Origin: Terriglobus sp. RCC_193
Lineage (GTDB): Bacteria > Acidobacteriota > Terriglobia > Terriglobales > Acidobacteriaceae
DNA: 64,000 nucleotides
Direction of reading: 5' to 3'
Assembly: GCF_041355105.1 (NCBI RefSeq)
Contig: NZ_JBFUPK010000002.1
Coordinates: forward strand, 868,001-932,000
Below the pieces are notes generated by a model. That model had not been told where the DNA came from. It ran no database searches and saw nothing but the letters and a program-made list of their open reading frames with translations. Positions 44,929 through 54,391 of the stretch are shown here, one piece after another. The position numbers and the translations under genes were made by a program. Every line of letters starts with the position of its first letter. Position 1 is the stretch's first letter.

Positions 44929-45015
44929 GGGTTTCCCTTCACGGTACGGGTCTCCCGGCAAATCCGCAATCGGAATTGCAAAGCTCCTTCCATCGGGGAG
45001 AGCACATTCCCAATG

Positions 45016-45021
45016 TAGGAT
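45016..45021 (+). promoter_or_regulatory. -10-like box TAGGAT before the GH36-like gene
   Basis: TAGGAT ends 7 bases before ATG 45029, with a T-run between and no Shine-Dalgarno sequence. It fits the leaderless pattern. Confidence 0.4.
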
Positions 45022-45028
45022 TTTTTGC

Positions 45029-46711
45029 ATGTTCAATCGACGTCGTTTTTTGCAGGCTGGATCACTGGTTGCTGTTACAGGACGTGGTATCCCGGCTTTG
45101 TCCGCCGCCCCCATGAAGATCGGCTCACCCCTGCAACATGTGCTGCGCCAACCGGACCTGGTCCGTGTGCAGGTGAAAGACGAACCGGCATTTGTCAGTT
45201 TACAGAAGGGTTCGGAACGCTGGACGATGGATGGCCTTGAGCTTGTTGTTGTGGAGCGTTCCGACGCGCTGGACATTGCGTTGCATGCGCCGCAGATGCC
45301 GGTGCAGAGAATTCATCTGCGATGGCAGGGAATGATCTCGGAAGAGGTGAGGATCCTGGGTGATGCGTGGGAGCGCTCCTACGGCGACCTGGCATGGCTT
45401 CCGCTGCAGCCGGAGCGGGTGTTGCCGTGGTATCTGCTGGCCTCGCACAGTGGCGTGACGGCAGGCGCTGGTGTGAAGACTGGATGTGCGGCGCTGGCCT
45501 TCTGGCAGGTGGACAGCGAAGGCATCTCGCTGTGGCTGGATGTGCGTAATGGCGGCAGCGGCGTCGTGCTGGGCGACCGGGTGGTTGCGCTGGCGTCGGT
45601 AGTGACGCTGTCCCCGACACAGGATCGACCCTGGAATGCTGCAAAGAATCTATGCCGGAAGATGGCAGAGGGAACAGTGGTTCCGGGCCAGCGAGGCCAT
45701 TACGCACTGGATGTTTTGTACGGCTCGAACGACTGGTATTACGCCTATGGGAAGAACACGCCACAGGGGATTCTGCGTGATGCGGATCTGTTGCGGGAGT
45801 TAGCGCCTGTGCATGGGGCCACCCCGTTCTGCATCATTGACGACGGCTATCAGGATGCAGCGCGCTTTCCTTCGCTGCAGCAGTTGGCAGCAGATATCCG
45901 GCAGCGCGGCGTTGCGCCGGGCATCTGGATTCGTCCCTTGCAGGCGAAGAGTGGCACGCGGGAGGAATGGCTGTTGCCGGCAAAGCACTGGCGTCAGCCA
46001 ACCCGTGATCTTGCGTACGATCCGACCATTCCGGAAGCGCGCGAACAGGTGTTAAGCGTGGTACATCAGGCGCGCGACTGGGGCTACGAGTTCCTGAAGC
46101 ACGACTTCACGACGTATGAACTGCTGGGTGGATGGGGCAAAGACTTTGGCGCTTCGCCCACACGCGAAGGCTGGGGCTTTCATGACCGCAGCCGGACGAA
46201 TGCGGAGATCATCCGCGATCTTTACCTGGATATTCGCAAGGCCGCGGGAGAAGACCGCATTATTCTTGGCTGCAACACGGTAGGGCATCTGTCGGTGGGT
46301 ATCTTTGACGCGTCGCGCACGGGTGACGATACGAGTGGCCGCGATTGGGAACGGACGCGGCGCATGGGCGTGAATACGCTCGCGTTTCGTTTGCCGCAGG
46401 ACCGCGTCTTCTATCGAACGGATGCGGACTGCATACCATTTACACCGGACATTCCGTGGCAGCAGACAGAGGCGTGGCTGCATGCGGTAGCGGCCAGCGG
46501 GTCCATCCTGTTGGTGTCACCCGATCCCCGCAGCATCGACGCGCGTGCAAAAGCGGCGATTCGAGAAGCCTTTGCCCTGGCTGCGCAGAAGCCGCAGGCA
46601 GAGCCAACGGACTGGACGGATTCGCACACACCATTTCATTGGAAGAACAACGGAGCTGCAGTAACGTATCCGTGGCTGGAAAACACGGGCGCGTCGCCGT
46701 TCCCGGCATGA
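45029..46711 (+). CDS. Tat-exported alpha-galactosidase-like glycoside hydrolase (GH36-like)
   Basis: Retaining glycosidase of clan GH-D. ATG 45029 opens a Tat signal (FNRRRFLQAGSLVAVTGRG). The beta-rich N-terminal domain is followed by a TIM barrel with PFCIIDDGYQDA, APGIWIRPLQ and the nucleophile Asp359 in YEFLKHDFTTYE; the acid/base is an Asp at 433-434 or close by (RTGDDTSGRDWERTR). The 560 residues are shorter than classical GH36 enzymes (about 700). Specificity (alpha-galactoside or another sugar) is not settled. The gene follows the divergent zinc-ribbon gene and the isomerase-like pair, in a sugar-handling stretch. Confidence 0.82.
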   Translation: MFNRRRFLQAGSLVAVTGRGIPALSAAPMKIGSPLQHVLRQPDLVRVQVKDEPAFVSLQKGSERWTMDGLELVVVERSDALDIALHAPQMPVQRIHLRWQGMISEEVRILGDAWERSYGDLAWLPLQPERVLPWYLLASHSGVTAGAGVKTGCAALAFWQVDSEGISLWLDVRNGGSGVVLGDRVVALASVVTLSPTQDRPWNAAKNLCRKMAEGTVVPGQRGHYALDVLYGSNDWYYAYGKNTPQGILRDADLLRELAPVHGATPFCIIDDGYQDAARFPSLQQLAADIRQRGVAPGIWIRPLQAKSGTREEWLLPAKHWRQPTRDLAYDPTIPEAREQVLSVVHQARDWGYEFLKHDFTTYELLGGWGKDFGASPTREGWGFHDRSRTNAEIIRDLYLDIRKAAGEDRIILGCNTVGHLSVGIFDASRTGDDTSGRDWERTRRMGVNTLAFRLPQDRVFYRTDADCIPFTPDIPWQQTEAWLHAVAASGSILLVSPDPRSIDARAKAAIREAFALAAQKPQAEPTDWTDSHTPFHWKNNGAAVTYPWLENTGASPFPA

Positions 46712-46732
46712 ATGGTTTTGTAGGAAGAGGAA

Positions 46733-49222
46733 CTATTCGGCGTTTGCCTGTGCCGCGCGACGTTCGCCGGAGAGGCGTGTGGCGGGAGAATCCTGGAACG
46801 GTGTTGCCAGAGCATCGCGACGTGCTTTCTCTACCAGCGCCTCTGGCGACAGTGGCTTGCCGAGATAGAAGCCCTGGAAGAGATCGCAGCCCAGTTCGCG
46901 CAGAATGCGGACGTGGTCTGCATTCTCTACGCCTTCCGCCACAATCTCAAGATTCAGGTGGCGTGACATATGCACGATGGCGCGGACGATGCCGACGGCG
47001 GGAGCGTTATCGTGCAGCTTCAACACGAACGAGCGGTCAATCTTCACGGCTGAGATGGGCAGTTCGCTCAGTCGCGCGAGCGAGGAGTAGCCAGTGCCGA
47101 AATCGTCGATGGAGAACAGGACGCCAGCTTCCGCAAGTCGCTTCATGCTGTGAATCATGCTGCTGAAGTCGTTCATCAGCGTGGTTTCTGTCAGCTCCAG
47201 ATGCAGTATCTGGGGTGATAACTGGTGTGTTTGGAGAGTCTGCAGCACTTTCTCCGCGAAGTTTGGCTGCACAAGCTGGCGTGCCGAGACGTTGACGGCC
47301 AATTCAAACGACGGGATGCCCATAGCTCGCCATTCTGCCATCTGGCGACAGGATTCATTCAGTACCCAGTGACCCAATGGAAGAATCAGGCCGCTCTCTT
47401 CTGCCACGGGAATGAATACGGTTGGACCCATCTTGCGCAGGAATTCATCCGCGCCACGTACGAGTGCTTCCACGCGCGACAGATGGCCGATGTTGTTATA
47501 GATGGGCTGGTAATACACCTCGAGCTGATTGGAAGACAACGCCTGACGGAGCGCGATTTCAACTTCTGTGGCGGAGTGGGTTTCTATTTCGTTCTGTTCG
47601 TTCGCCATGACAGCGCATCCGCCACCCATGCGCTTCGCCTTATAGAGCGCGCTGTCCGAACGTTTGCGGATCGTGTCCAGGTCCAGTCCATCGTCCGGGT
47701 ACAGAGCAATACCGATACTCATGGAGACAGCGATTTCATTATTGCTGAGCGTCAACGGCTTCGTAAGTGAACTGAGCAGCGCATTGGCCGCGCCCTGTGC
47801 ACCACGCGCAGAAGGCAGGCCGCCCACCATCACCGTGAACTCTTCACCACCGGTGCGGGCCAGGGTGTCCGCATCTCGCACGCGCGACTGTAGACGCCCG
47901 GCGATTTCTTTCAGGCATTCGTCGCCCACCATGTGGCCATAGGTGTCGTTGATCTGCTTGAAACGGTCGATGTCCAGCGTGAGCAACGCCACCTTGTTGC
48001 CGTCGCGTGCGGAACGCGCAATGGCCTGTTGTGCGCGGTCTTCCAGCAGCATACGGTTCGCAAGGCCAGTGAGTGGATCGTGCTGCGCGCGATAGACCAG
48101 TTCGCGGTTGGTGCGCTCCTGCTCCGTGATGTCCATGGCCATGATGAAACGCGCTTTGTGTCCCTGGAACATGACTTCATGGCCGGAGATGTCCACGTCA
48201 AAGATCGTGCCGTCCTTGCGCTGGTGACGCCAGAATTGTCGCCCGTCCGGAGGGGGAATGTTCGTCATGTTGCGGAGGCGTGCACGCTCTTCCTCCGGCA
48301 TGATCTCGTACAGCGTCATGCCAAGGAATTCTTCCCGCGGATAGCCATAGACCTGGACTGCGGCGTCATTCACGGAAAGGAATTTTGCCGTTTCAGGATC
48401 GTAGATCCACATGGGTTGCGGATTGCTCTCGTACAGCAGGCGGTATTCTTCGCTGAGCACCCTGATCCTGGACGTGTCCAGCTCCAGCACCATCAGGATC
48501 ATTCCAATACCGGCAATGTATTTGGGAAGATTCCAGATCTGGTTCAGGGAATGCACCCACTGCGGGTGAACATCAATGAACTCGTAGACCACATACATCG
48601 TGGCCCATGCCAGAAATCCCAGCGCGCAGATCCACGCACCGATGTGTTTGCGCAGCGGGCTGGCCAGCAGAAGAATGACGCAGGCGAGGAATATCTCGAC
48701 GAGAATGCAGGCAAGGATGGCGCTGATATTGCCAGCGGCCAGCAGCACGGTCTTTGCGGCGATCCCGGCAATGCATAACAACAGAATCCACGGCATGGCA
48801 GGTGAGCGGCGGCCCAGAATACACCACGCGATATAGATAGCGATGGCCTCGCCTGCAAGGATGCAGGCAAAGATGTAGCCGGGTTGCTGAAAGCCGTAGG
48901 TGGTACCCACGGCCACAATCGCAGGTGGCAGCGTGACCATTGAAAGTTTCAGGGCAAGCGCACGCGTGGAGATGCCATCTGCCGCGAAGGAGAAGACGAA
49001 TAGCAAGCCGCCCACAAATAGAAGCACCAGGCGCACAGATTCCAACAGCGGACTGACAATCAGCCCATGTCCCTGCGGCAGCCAGAACAGGAAACTGGCA
49101 AGAATGGAGATCCAGCCTGCCAGCCATAACCGGAAGCGTCTCTGTGGCCGGCTGGCCTGTAGTACGCCAAAGAAAATGACGAGGACAGGCAGCAGCAGCA
49201 GATCAAAAAGATTGCCTCGCAC
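46733..49222 (-). CDS. Membrane GGDEF/EAL cyclic-di-GMP enzyme with PAS domain
   Basis: 829-residue signalling protein. Residues 1-240 hold seven or so membrane helices of the type found in bacterial sensor proteins. A PAS domain follows (about 255-370: LYESNPQPMWIYDPETAKFL), then GGDEF (about 385-545) with the active-site variant GGEEF, then EAL (about 560-815) with VEALVR, DDFGTGYSSLARL, VKIDRSFV and EIVAEGVEN. Both catalytic signatures look intact, so it may make or break cyclic-di-GMP, or do both. The GTG start has AGGGG upstream at slightly long spacing. It is monocistronic. Confidence 0.92.
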   Translation of the reverse strand: MRGNLFDLLLLPVLVIFFGVLQASRPQRRFRLWLAGWISILASFLFWLPQGHGLIVSPLLESVRLVLLFVGGLLFVFSFAADGISTRALALKLSMVTLPPAIVAVGTTYGFQQPGYIFACILAGEAIAIYIAWCILGRRSPAMPWILLLCIAGIAAKTVLLAAGNISAILACILVEIFLACVILLLASPLRKHIGAWICALGFLAWATMYVVYEFIDVHPQWVHSLNQIWNLPKYIAGIGMILMVLELDTSRIRVLSEEYRLLYESNPQPMWIYDPETAKFLSVNDAAVQVYGYPREEFLGMTLYEIMPEEERARLRNMTNIPPPDGRQFWRHQRKDGTIFDVDISGHEVMFQGHKARFIMAMDITEQERTNRELVYRAQHDPLTGLANRMLLEDRAQQAIARSARDGNKVALLTLDIDRFKQINDTYGHMVGDECLKEIAGRLQSRVRDADTLARTGGEEFTVMVGGLPSARGAQGAANALLSSLTKPLTLSNNEIAVSMSIGIALYPDDGLDLDTIRKRSDSALYKAKRMGGGCAVMANEQNEIETHSATEVEIALRQALSSNQLEVYYQPIYNNIGHLSRVEALVRGADEFLRKMGPTVFIPVAEESGLILPLGHWVLNESCRQMAEWRAMGIPSFELAVNVSARQLVQPNFAEKVLQTLQTHQLSPQILHLELTETTLMNDFSSMIHSMKRLAEAGVLFSIDDFGTGYSSLARLSELPISAVKIDRSFVLKLHDNAPAVGIVRAIVHMSRHLNLEIVAEGVENADHVRILRELGCDLFQGFYLGKPLSPEALVEKARRDALATPFQDSPATRLSGERRAAQANAE

Positions 49223-49408
49223 TTGCTACATCCCCTCTCTCACGTGTGCGTGAGAAGCCTGTTCATCCTTTGTACAGCGTTCGGGAACGATGTGGAGTCT
49301 GCGTGAAGTAACACACCTGCAATATTGCCGCCTCTTAGGGTACGGTTCAAAATTGACGCATTCCCATCCCACATCCGGGGTATCTATTTGCGGTTTATTG
49401 CTTTCGTT

Positions 49409-50398
49409 TCAACGCAATCGTTGTGATGCCTCTTTCGCAAAATAGGTGACGATGAAGTCCGCACCAGCCCTTCGAATGGCGAGCAGACTTTCCATCATGG
49501 CGCGTTCCCTGTCGAGCCAGCCACGTTCAAATGCAGCGTGCAACATGCTGTATTCTCCGCTGACCTGGTATGCACCCAGCGGAAGGTCAAAGCGTTCACG
49601 CGTGGCACGGATTACGTCCAGATAAGGGCCTGCGGGTTTGGCCAGCAACATGTCAACACCTTCGGCTACGTCGAGTTCAATCTCGCGCATCGCTTCACGA
49701 ACGTTGCCGCCAGCCATCTGATAACCGCGGCGATCGCCCATCTGCGGCGTGGAATCGGCAGCTTCACGGAAGGGCCCGTAAAACGCCGAGGCAAATTTGG
49801 CGGCGTAGCTCATGATGGGCGTTTCCGCGAAGCCTGCTTCATCCAGAGCATCGCGGATGGCGGCGACGCGGCCATCCATCATGTCGCTGGGAGCGATGAT
49901 GTCGGCGCCAGCGCGGGCCTGCGAGACGGCAGTCTTTGCCAGCAGCGGCAGCGTGGCGTCATTGTCCACGGTACAGTCGTTTCCTTCGCCCACCAACGGG
50001 CCACAGTGACCGTGGCTGGTGTATTCGCACAGGCAGGTGTCGGCAATCATCACCAGCGAACGTAATGAGGAATCGGCTTTCAGCGCACGTAAGGCGCGTT
50101 GCACAATGCCATCGTCTGCATAGGCTCCGGTGCCTTCGGGGTCTTTACTCTCAGGAAGGCCGAACAGGAGCAGGCCGCCAATGCCCAGGCTGGCGCATTC
50201 GGCTGCCTCCTTCAGGGCTTCATCGATAGACAAGTTGAAGACGCCCGGCATACTGCTGATCGGTTTCCGAACGCCTTCGCCGGGACAGATAAACAGCGGA
50301 TAGATGAATTGGGAAGGCTGCAGGAAGGTTTCGCGAGTCAGCGAACGCATCGCTTCGGTTCGGCGCAGGCGGCGCATGCGGGTCACGGGAAACTGCAT
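49409..50398 (-). CDS. hemB: Delta-aminolevulinic acid dehydratase (porphobilinogen synthase)
   Basis: Joins two aminolevulinates into porphobilinogen in tetrapyrrole synthesis. All family marks are present: zinc cysteines in [16 protein letters not shown], Schiff-base lysines in [15 protein letters not shown] and [13 protein letters not shown], and [13 protein letters not shown] 50398 gives 329 residues; upstream codons cross the palindromic operator. No Shine-Dalgarno sequence is present, but TACAAT lies 7 bases upstream, so the message is probably leaderless. No other hem gene is adjacent. Confidence 0.96.
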   Translation of the reverse strand: MQFPVTRMRRLRRTEAMRSLTRETFLQPSQFIYPLFICPGEGVRKPISSMPGVFNLSIDEALKEAAECASLGIGGLLLFGLPESKDPEGTGAYADDGIVQRALRALKADSSLRSLVMIADTCLCEYTSHGHCGPLVGEGNDCTVDNDATLPLLAKTAVSQARAGADIIAPSDMMDGRVAAIRDALDEAGFAETPIMSYAAKFASAFYGPFREAADSTPQMGDRRGYQMAGGNVREAMREIELDVAEGVDMLLAKPAGPYLDVIRATRERFDLPLGAYQVSGEYSMLHAAFERGWLDRERAMMESLLAIRRAGADFIVTYFAKEASQRLR

Positions 50399-50405
50399 GG
50401 TTGAT

Positions 50406-50424
50406 ATTGTACGTTTTCGTACAA
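50406..50424. promoter_or_regulatory. Palindromic operator over the hemB promoter
   Basis: TTGTACG and CGTACAA are perfect 7-bp arms around TTTT (50407-50424). Read toward hemB, the proximal arm contains the -10-like TACAAT (50411-50406), so a bound repressor would cover the promoter. The regulator is not in the window. Confidence 0.6.
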
Positions 50425-50502
50425 ACACCAAAGAAAACGAAGGACTTCAGCCGGTCTACATACTGTCTACACTCCCCGCGACCCTACAAGCGGACAAAGA
50501 AA

Positions 50503-50528
50503 TCGGGCCCCGCCGAAGCGGAGCCCGA
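50503..50528 (-). terminator. Probable terminator of the second Oar-like receptor
   Basis: TCGGGCCCCGC (50503-50513) pairs with 50518-50528 with one mismatch around CGAA. On the minus strand T-rich sequence follows. It lies 25 bases past the receptor stop. Confidence 0.7.
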
Positions 50529-50552
50529 AAGCATTACAGGAGTTGATTGAAG

Positions 50553-53500
50553 TTAGAAGGATGCACGCAGGCTGAACTGGAACTGACGATCCATGCCATA
50601 GGTGCCGCCCTTGGTTGTGCTCCGTCCAAACGTGCCGGAGGTGTAGTTCGTGTCCGGGTTGTCTGGCGTGGGGTGGTTGGCCAGGTTGAAGGCTTCTGCG
50701 CGGAACGTCAGGGCTGTGCTCTCGTGACCGGGGATGAGTACCCAGCTCTTGTTCACAGCCATGTTGTAGCTCTGGAAGCCAGGTCCACTGATTACGTTAC
50801 GAGCACCGCGAGGTGTGAACGTACCGGCATATCCGAAATGCTTGCAGGTGAGCAGGGCGGTCGAGCGTCCTGTTGGAACATTGGATGCTGAGGAAGCGCC
50901 GGCCAGCTGTTCCGACGTGGGGCAGCTGTATGCCGCTCCGCTGTTGTTCGCAGCGTAGGCAGACGGATCAAACCATGTGCTGGTTCCAGTTTGTCCCGCG
51001 AATGCCTTGTTTACCTTCACCTGTGATACCAGCGGAACAAATTGGCTACCGGAGCCGGAGCCCACACCCGCGAAGTCCGTGGAGGTGGTTACGCTCAGCC
51101 CAGCGCCTGTCTGTCCCTGTAACGTGCCTGACACCTGCCAGTGACCAAGCACCGCACGATTGATGAAGTGCGAGGAATGATTGAACTGGTCGATGTTGTA
51201 CACAATGTTCGCCAGGAACACGTGGCGACGATCAAAGTCCGAACGACCCCACATGCCTTTCATGTCATACGTATTGGGCAGCTTGGTGCCGTTGGTCGAA
51301 CCGAAGTCAAGCGACTTCGACCAGGTGTACGCCACACCGAACAATAGACCATTGGTCAGGCGGCGACGGAGGTTAACCTGCAGCGAGTGGTAGGACGATG
51401 CACCGGCATTTGTTGCCTGGTTGATCGCGTTATAGCCCTTATAAGGACGGAGCGAATCGGTATTAGCGGCTGTGTTGGTGTTAGGAATCAGAGCCGAGGG
51501 TAGGTACAGAGCGTTTGTAGGAAGCTGATTGATGTTCAGCAGTTCTTCCAGGTGAATACCACGACGGCCACCATACGAGATGGTGAGAATGCCGAGAGAC
51601 TTCAGTTCCTGGTCTACCGTCAAGTTCCAGTTATATGCTTCGGGGCTTGGATAGTTATAAGCCTGCGAAGAGTACAGCTGCGGATAGTTGTTAGTAAGAC
51701 CGCCACCACCAGGGTTATCGACGCTACCTGTCGATACGGCAGCTGCTGGCTGGAACGGCGCGTTACCACCGGTAAAGACGTTATCCGTGATACCCAGGCG
51801 CTGGACGTAACGGCCACCACCGCCACGGATTACCGTACCCGGCTTCACCTGGTAGGTGATACCGAAGCGCGGCTGGAAGTTTGTCTTCACCGTGGGCGAG
51901 TACTGACGATCGTATCCGCGGAACAGGAAGGAATATCCGTTCGCAAGAATGTCAGCATTCACGTGCCCATTCGCAGCCGAGGGGAAACCGCTGCCGGGGA
52001 TCACAACACCGTTGTAGATCTGCTGCGGAGTGCCCGTTACGAAACCAGTCCTGGGATCCACCGTGGCTGCATTTGCCGCGCTGTAATCCTTTGGGCTGAA
52101 GACGGACTGGTTGCCCCACTTCGCGTAGTACGGATTGTAGTAGCTGTAGCGGATACCGGCTTCGATCACCAGGTTCGGTGTTACGTGCCAGCTGTCCTGC
52201 GCGAAGGCGTCGTACGACCAGGCACGATACAGCGTGTAGGAACGTTGGCCGATTTCTGCATAGGTATCGAACAGACCCAGGGCTGCGTTTGCTGCACCAA
52301 CGCCAGTGCTATCTGAGCGATTGGAGTCAAAGAAGTTGAATCGACCGTTCTGGTTATTTGTGGAACCCGGTGTGTTCGATACGGTGATCTGATCCTTGTT
52401 GTTTTCGCCAGCATACTCTGCAGAGGCTCCGAACTTCACCGTGTGGTTGCCCCAGACCTTCGTCAGGTTGTCTGCAAAGGTGTAGACAATACCCCCCGAC
52501 TTCGATGGATAGGGCGTACCATCCATCAGCGTGAACTGACCAGCACCGTTGCCGCCGGTGCCGCCAAGCTGCACGGTGGGAAACTTATTCGGCAGATCCT
52601 TTGTTGCGGAACCGAACAGGTAGGGATAGTTGATGCCGTACTTAGTACGGTCATACAGACCGCTGGAAGTATCCACGCCGATGGTCACGTGATCGGAAGC
52701 CGCAGAAGCGATGGCTTCGTTCACCATGGTGGGATTGATGGTCCAGGAGTAGTGCACCACAGCTACCTGGTTCGGACGGTTCCACTTCTGCGGCAGCATG
52801 TTGAAGTTGCCGTTGTGTGGAGAGGTCTGCTTGAAGGCATAGTTCAGGATGGTGACGCGGATACGGTGTGCATCTGCCGGAACGTAATCCACCACTAGGG
52901 TGTCTTTACGCTGCCGCTGTGGCGCCGCAGCGGCATCCACCCAGTTGAACTGGGAGTTGCCAACCAGATTAGGAGCCGGGAATGCCCTCAGGAGCCCGAG
53001 GCCATTTGGACTAAGGCCGCCTGTGATGACGTTATTGGGATAGAAGGTTGAGGTCCCAGGAACCTTGATTCTGGTGCCAGCAGCATAGCCATAGATATTG
53101 GCGTTCAGCAGTTCGCTGAAGTCACCCGTGCGCATCAGGTTGGACGGTACCACGCGGAAGACCGTGTCATCTGCGGTATAGCTGACATACTCCTGGCCAA
53201 AAAGGAAGAAGAGCTTGCTCTTGTCTTTGTTCCAGTGGCCAGGGATGTAGACAGGGCCGTTCAGGTTGAAACCGTACTGGTTGTAACGGAAGGCTGCGGG
53301 ATGAGCCTTCGTGGCGGCAGCCGTTTTACGCTGCCAGGTGTTGGCATTGAAGAAGTTGTTACGCAGGTACTCGTAGATCGTTCCGTGGAAGTCCGAGGTG
53401 CCGCTCTTGGGAACAATACGAACTTGGCCGCCATCGGAACGGCCATACTCTGCCGGATAGGCGCTGGAGAGAACCTGCACCTGTGAGGTGGAGTCCACGT

Positions 53501-54146
53501 CCGCGGTACCAACGGACGTACCGTTGGAACGGGTACGCACCATGGGGGCGCCGTCCAGTGTAATCAATGCGCCCTGGTTACGCGCACCGCCGATGTAGAT
53601 GCCGTTGTCCAGGCCGAAGGAAAAGTTCGCCATGGGCGTAGTGCGGATAACGCCGGGTTCCATCTGGGCAAGGAAGAGCGGGTTACGACCATTCAGCTGA
53701 ATGCTCTTGACCTGCTCCTGGGTGACAAGCTGGCCCAGAACGGCCGATTCGGTCTGCACGGTGTTTGTGTTGGCTTCCACAACCACGCTGCTGTTCGTGT
53801 CACCGATCTTCATCGGCGCGTCCACGCGCTTGGCGATCGAGGCGTCGACTTGCACACCACTTGTCTTGTACGTCTGGAATCCGCTGGCTTCCACCGTTAC
53901 GGTGTAGGTGCCGGGGCGAACGTTAGGAATGGTGTACTGACCGCTGGCGTTGCTGGTAACTGTGTTCTCAGTGCCAGTAGCCTCGTTACGAAGGGTCACC
54001 TTCGCGTTGGGCAGGAGCGCTCCCGATGCATCGGTTACAGCGCCTGAGACTGAGGTGCTGTCGGACTGTCCGACTGCGCTCAGTGCAAGAGGAATTGCCA
54101 GTGAGGTCGCAAGGAGCGTCCTCACGAGGTGGTGTCTTTGGTACAT
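50553..54146 (-). CDS. Oar-like TonB-dependent receptor with carboxypeptidase-regulatory domain
   Basis: Second large acidobacterial-type outer-membrane receptor, 1197 residues. ATG 54146 follows GGAGG. A signal peptide (VRTLLATSLAIPLALSAVGQ) leads into a carboxypeptidase-regulatory domain (about 33-115: SGAVTDASGALLPNAKVTL, SGQYTIPNVRPGTYTV), a plug (LVTQEQVKSIQLNGRNPLFL, VQVLSSAYPAEYGRSDGGQV) and a long barrel ending QFSLRASF. The ligand is unknown. No enzyme gene is adjacent. An AT-rich 245-base gap separates it from the divergent mutS2. Confidence 0.92.
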   Translation of the reverse strand: MYQRHHLVRTLLATSLAIPLALSAVGQSDSTSVSGAVTDASGALLPNAKVTLRNEATGTENTVTSNASGQYTIPNVRPGTYTVTVEASGFQTYKTSGVQVDASIAKRVDAPMKIGDTNSSVVVEANTNTVQTESAVLGQLVTQEQVKSIQLNGRNPLFLAQMEPGVIRTTPMANFSFGLDNGIYIGGARNQGALITLDGAPMVRTRSNGTSVGTADVDSTSQVQVLSSAYPAEYGRSDGGQVRIVPKSGTSDFHGTIYEYLRNNFFNANTWQRKTAAATKAHPAAFRYNQYGFNLNGPVYIPGHWNKDKSKLFFLFGQEYVSYTADDTVFRVVPSNLMRTGDFSELLNANIYGYAAGTRIKVPGTSTFYPNNVITGGLSPNGLGLLRAFPAPNLVGNSQFNWVDAAAAPQRQRKDTLVVDYVPADAHRIRVTILNYAFKQTSPHNGNFNMLPQKWNRPNQVAVVHYSWTINPTMVNEAIASAASDHVTIGVDTSSGLYDRTKYGINYPYLFGSATKDLPNKFPTVQLGGTGGNGAGQFTLMDGTPYPSKSGGIVYTFADNLTKVWGNHTVKFGASAEYAGENNKDQITVSNTPGSTNNQNGRFNFFDSNRSDSTGVGAANAALGLFDTYAEIGQRSYTLYRAWSYDAFAQDSWHVTPNLVIEAGIRYSYYNPYYAKWGNQSVFSPKDYSAANAATVDPRTGFVTGTPQQIYNGVVIPGSGFPSAANGHVNADILANGYSFLFRGYDRQYSPTVKTNFQPRFGITYQVKPGTVIRGGGGRYVQRLGITDNVFTGGNAPFQPAAAVSTGSVDNPGGGGLTNNYPQLYSSQAYNYPSPEAYNWNLTVDQELKSLGILTISYGGRRGIHLEELLNINQLPTNALYLPSALIPNTNTAANTDSLRPYKGYNAINQATNAGASSYHSLQVNLRRRLTNGLLFGVAYTWSKSLDFGSTNGTKLPNTYDMKGMWGRSDFDRRHVFLANIVYNIDQFNHSSHFINRAVLGHWQVSGTLQGQTGAGLSVTTSTDFAGVGSGSGSQFVPLVSQVKVNKAFAGQTGTSTWFDPSAYAANNSGAAYSCPTSEQLAGASSASNVPTGRSTALLTCKHFGYAGTFTPRGARNVISGPGFQSYNMAVNKSWVLIPGHESTALTFRAEAFNLANHPTPDNPDTNYTSGTFGRSTTKGGTYGMDRQFQFSLRASF

Positions 54147-54275
54147 AGTGCCTCCAAGTGAAACAGAAGAGCTGGTTCGTAACGCTTATCCCTGTCGAAC
54201 TTAAGCCCTACGCGTTCTACCGGTGCGGATTATCAATAGTCAAGAGATAGAAACGCTTTTTACTGAAAATTAGTT

Positions 54276-54313
54276 ATCGGTAACTATACGGAATTTCATA
54301 GATTTTTACCGAT
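54276..54313. repeat. Inverted pair in the receptor/mutS2 divergent gap
   Basis: ATCGGTAA (54276-54283) recurs as its reverse complement TTACCGAT (54306-54313) within an AT-rich stretch. The 22-base gap is too wide for one simple dimer site; it could be two half-sites or chance. Confidence 0.3.
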
Positions 54314-54379
54314 TACGAAAGAAGCCTTTAACTCCTATGTTCAGGGCCTCCTGAGGCCTCCATATTTCGGTAGGCGAAA

Positions 54380-54385
54380 TACAAT
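54380..54385 (+). promoter_or_regulatory. -10-like box TACAAT before mutS2
   Basis: TACAAT ends 6 bases before GTG 54392, the same geometry as the DyP gene. There is no Shine-Dalgarno sequence. Confidence 0.45.
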
Positions 54386-54391
54386 GGATAT

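Noticed and set aside
44929-45276. Upstream extension of the zinc-ribbon protein
   Set aside because: It runs into the coding part of the divergent glycosidase and is Ser/Thr/Cys/Arg-rich. ATG 44928 has a ribosome-binding site.
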